Source of the DNA: Pleurodeles waltl
Taxonomy: Eukaryota; Chordata; Amphibia; Caudata; Salamandridae
NCBI RefSeq assembly: GCF_031143425.1
Contig: NC_090438.1
Location: 778,421,138-778,485,137 of the forward strand
Direction: 5' to 3'
DNA length: 64,000 nt
Shown: one piece after another, positions 61,450 to 64,000 of the stretch
How the letters are laid out: every line of letters starts with the position of its first letter
Position numbering within the stretch: position 1 is the first letter of the stretch
Made by a program: the position numbers and the translations under genes
Notes under the pieces: generated by a model
Told to the model about the DNA's origin: nothing
What the model saw: only the letters and a program-made list of their open reading frames with translations
The model's database searches: none

Positions 61450-61735
61450 AAGCGCGAAGCGTCAAAAAAAAAAAAAGTGTGCTGTCACTAAGGATTAGGG
61501 TCGATTGTGCAATAATCCATGTAACAGGGTCAGTCTCCAAGGTGCTAACGAAACAGCCTCAAGGCAACCCAAACCTAATGCATTTACCAAAGAAACCAAA
61601 GGAACTTTGAAAGGCAGGCAAAGGAACGAATCAAGGTGATGGGTGTGTGATGGGCGTGGTGAAGGTCTACAGAAGTAAATTACAGCATGTCGAGAAACAG
61701 TGCATGCGCCCTGCCTAGGCTCGACCTAAAAAAGG
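61450..61735 (-). repeat. Interspersed repeat family A, copy 5 (partial)
   Basis: The reverse orientation contains CCATGTAACAGGGTC, AAAGGCAGGCAAAGGAACGA, GATGGGCGTGGTGAAGG and GGCTCGACCTAAAAAAGG, in the same order as copy 2. The left part is missing or diverged. Confidence 0.65.
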
Positions 61736-62289
61736 TGGCAATGTCATTTTGTTGGTGTGCGTATGTGTGGTGTGCGTGCCTTCAAAAAGATGCAGCCGGC
61801 CTCGTCAAAAGGTTATTTTTTTATTCTTAAGCCACCTCTGCAAAGGGTTGTTTTCATAAAGCATACTTTCTGTTGGTGCATGGTTCTGATTTCCTGGCAT
61901 GCATTGTAGAAAAACGCCTCCAACCCAGACTGTATTCCTGCCATCTGCTTACGTTTTTCCTAAACACATTGCAGCTTGTGGGAAAAAGGCTTAAAGCTTG
62001 TTCTGTTAACTTTTTGGTTGTTGTACTGCTTCAGCCGAATTGTACATGCTGTCTCATCAAGCACACATTATTAAACTAAGTGTATTCATGTGCAATGTAA
62101 ATGGCTAGTCTCTGAGTCAGACAATGAGAGAAATCTGTGATGCAGATTATGACTCATTATTTTAATCTAACTGTTTTTCTTACTTCTTTGGATTACCTTT
62201 TAAAACACATCTTTTTTGCAATCCATCTTAGCTTACACTAATACAGTTTGTTAATTTTAAGTGTATTTTAATAAAAAAACCAATCATTG
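61736..62289. other. Unassigned region
   Basis: Nothing recognised. Confidence 0.4.
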
Positions 62290-64000
62290 TGTGTAGGAGG
62301 CCGGCCTGGTTTGTAGTAGGTACCTTGGGTACTTACACCAGGTCCAGTTATCCAATATTAGTGAAGTGTAGTAGTACTAGCAGCTTAGGCTGATAGAGGT
62401 AGCTACAACAGAGCAGCTTAGGCTGGACTAGGAGACATGCAAAGCTCCTGCAATACCACTTATAGTTACACAGTACTTATACACAAGTAAAGACAATATT
62501 CAGTGTTACCTAAAATAAAGGTAGTTTTATTTGAGTGTCACAAAGCCAAAAATATCTTAGAGGCAATACTCCTTCTGGAGGTAAGTATTATACACAATAT
62601 ATACACTAGACACCAAAATAAGGTAAGCAATTATACATAGGATAGTGCAAAAAATAGGAAATGCGATAGAATAAAATGGGAGAAAATAGGTCTAGGGGCA
62701 ACACAAACCATCTACTAAGAAAGTAGAATGTGAATCACAAATTCCCCCCTAGACAAGTGTAGTGTGTAGAGAATCACTGGGAGAGTAGGAATACAGTAAA
62801 GGTAATTTCATTACCCCACCCCCAGAGCCCAGATAAGCAGGAGTAAAGTACTGCAAGTTTCCTTAGGACACATTACACCTCGTGATTAGTTATTGCAAGA
62901 ACCAAGCAAGACTGCAAACAACAAATGGTGGATTCCTGGACCTGAAGACCTGCAAAGGAAGAAGACCAAGTCCAGAAGTCGAAAGATGTTCCAGGAAGGA
63001 CAGGGGCCCCTGTCAAACCAGAAGAGGGTGCAACAGAAGAGTCCCCGGTTGGACGAAGACTACAGAAATGCACCCAAGGAAGAGGTCAGTGGGTTCCTCC
63101 TTGATGCACTGGATGTCATACGGAGAGAAGTTGGATGCAGGGGAGTTTTGGTGCTGGATTCCTCCAACAAGCCTTTGATTCCAGCAAAATAAAGTTTTGC
63201 GTCAAAGTGGCGCTGTCTGGACCCGGGGGGACCTCAACTCTGTGTGAGGAGGAAGAGGGGGCTCTCAGAGAGCCCTCAGAAGATCAGACAGCACCCACGG
63301 GAGTCCCAGGACACTGGGACAAAGGAGGTGCAGAATGCGGTTGGTGGAGCACTACAAAGGAGAGTCCCACGCCGCCGGAGGTCAACTCAGTGAGTTGAGC
63401 GTCGCAGGATAGAGTGCTGGAGACCTGGGCCAGGCTGTGCACAAAGGAATTTTGCAAATAGTGCACAGAGGCCTCAGGAGGTGAAGAAGACGCAGTGCAC
63501 AGGGGTACTGTCGTTCGCGGGGAAGGCAAGGTCTTACCTCCTCCAAATTGGGACAGCAGGACCTCAGGACAGTCTGTGTCAAAGAGGTCCACCCTCTTGT
63601 GTTCCAAGGAGCACGCTCGTCGCCAGAAAAGGAGTCCTAGAGAACCGGTCATTAACTTAAAAGGTGCCTGCTTAAGCAGGGGAGTGACTCCATCACTCCA
63701 CGGGAGATTTCTTCGGTCCTTCTGGTGCAGGGTGAAGACAGGGAGTCCCCAGAGTGCGCACACCATGGAAACTGTTGCGGTTGCTGGCTGGAGCTGAAGT
63801 TGTAGAGGAAAAGTAGCCTGGAGCAGTCTGCGGTTGATCCGAGGTCAGAGGATGAAGTAGTAGTTGCAGAGGATTCCTGCTGGAAACTTGCTAGTAGAAT
63901 CTGAAGAGAACCCAGAATAGAGACCCCAAATAGCCCTGAGAGGGGGATTGGCTACCTTATCAGATATGGACCTATCAGGGGGGGTCTCTGACGTCACCTG
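62290..64000 (+). mobile_element. LTR-like retroelement start, cut by the window end
   Basis: It begins TGTGTAGGAGGCCGGCCTGG and continues with phrases such as TACACCAGGTCCAGTTATCC, GCAATACTCCTTCTGGAGG and CCTGGACCTGAAGACCTGCA, which I recall as a highly repeated unit in newt genomes. The internal part (62.9-64.0 kb) is GA-rich, with only short, frame-shifting ORFs and no gag or pol motif, suggesting a non-autonomous element. The TG start is LTR-like, but the second LTR is not in view, so the class is an inference. Confidence 0.5.

Overview
The window looks like intergenic or intronic DNA from a vertebrate with a very large, transposon-filled genome. A salamander (newt-like urodele) is the best guess. 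This rests on a 64 kb stretch with almost no host coding sequence, the mix of L2, L1, Penelope-like and Tc1-like elements with hAT-type and possibly piggyBac-type relics, and several repeats that resemble families I recall from newt genomes. No database was consulted, so the organism is an inference. No rRNA, tRNA, CRISPR or bacterial-type operon was seen. The only intact protein gene is a transposase.

Layout, left to right. 0-5.7 kb: unassigned AT-rich DNA, a degenerate telomere-like tract, and two oppositely oriented copies of a ~400-bp repeat family that recurs at 22.65, 37.7 and 61.45 kb. 5.7-9.3 kb: an old tandem repeat of ~440-bp units, split by an L2 LINE whose reverse transcriptase is still readable. 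10.3-15.35 kb: a composite block of two and a bit ~685-bp monomers, an L2 C-terminal ORF fragment, an array of ~632-bp units, and an L2 3' tail, all in one orientation. The last array unit differs from the others almost only by A-to-G changes. 15.9-18.3 kb: a decayed L1-type LINE on the minus strand carrying a 206-bp hAT-like insertion. 24.2-28.3 kb: a repeat complex with ~375-bp units, palindromic minisatellite units and a run of near-perfect hairpins, possibly one TTAA-flanked element. 32.6-33.1 kb: a dead Tc1-like transposase on the minus strand. 36.4-37.4 kb: a large inverted repeat. 40.05-42.6 kb: L2 and Penelope-like relics. 43.4-44.1 kb: an insert between 13-bp direct repeats. 48.9-51.1 kb: a hAT-like element carrying an apparently intact Tc1-like transposon of DD37E type with four matching subterminal sites. 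54.1-54.34 kb: one short minus-strand open segment that looks like a host exon, with a strong acceptor but no identity. 62.29 kb to the end: the start of an LTR-like retroelement cut by the window edge.

The mobile elements are of several ages. The Penelope, L1, L2 and 32.8-kb Tc1 copies have stops, frameshifts or lost catalytic residues. The 49.35-kb Tc1-like element has an intact ORF and nearly identical termini, so it is recent. The strongest candidates for something undescribed are the composite L2-type element with its A-to-G hypermutated internal unit, and the chain of hairpins at 28 kb.
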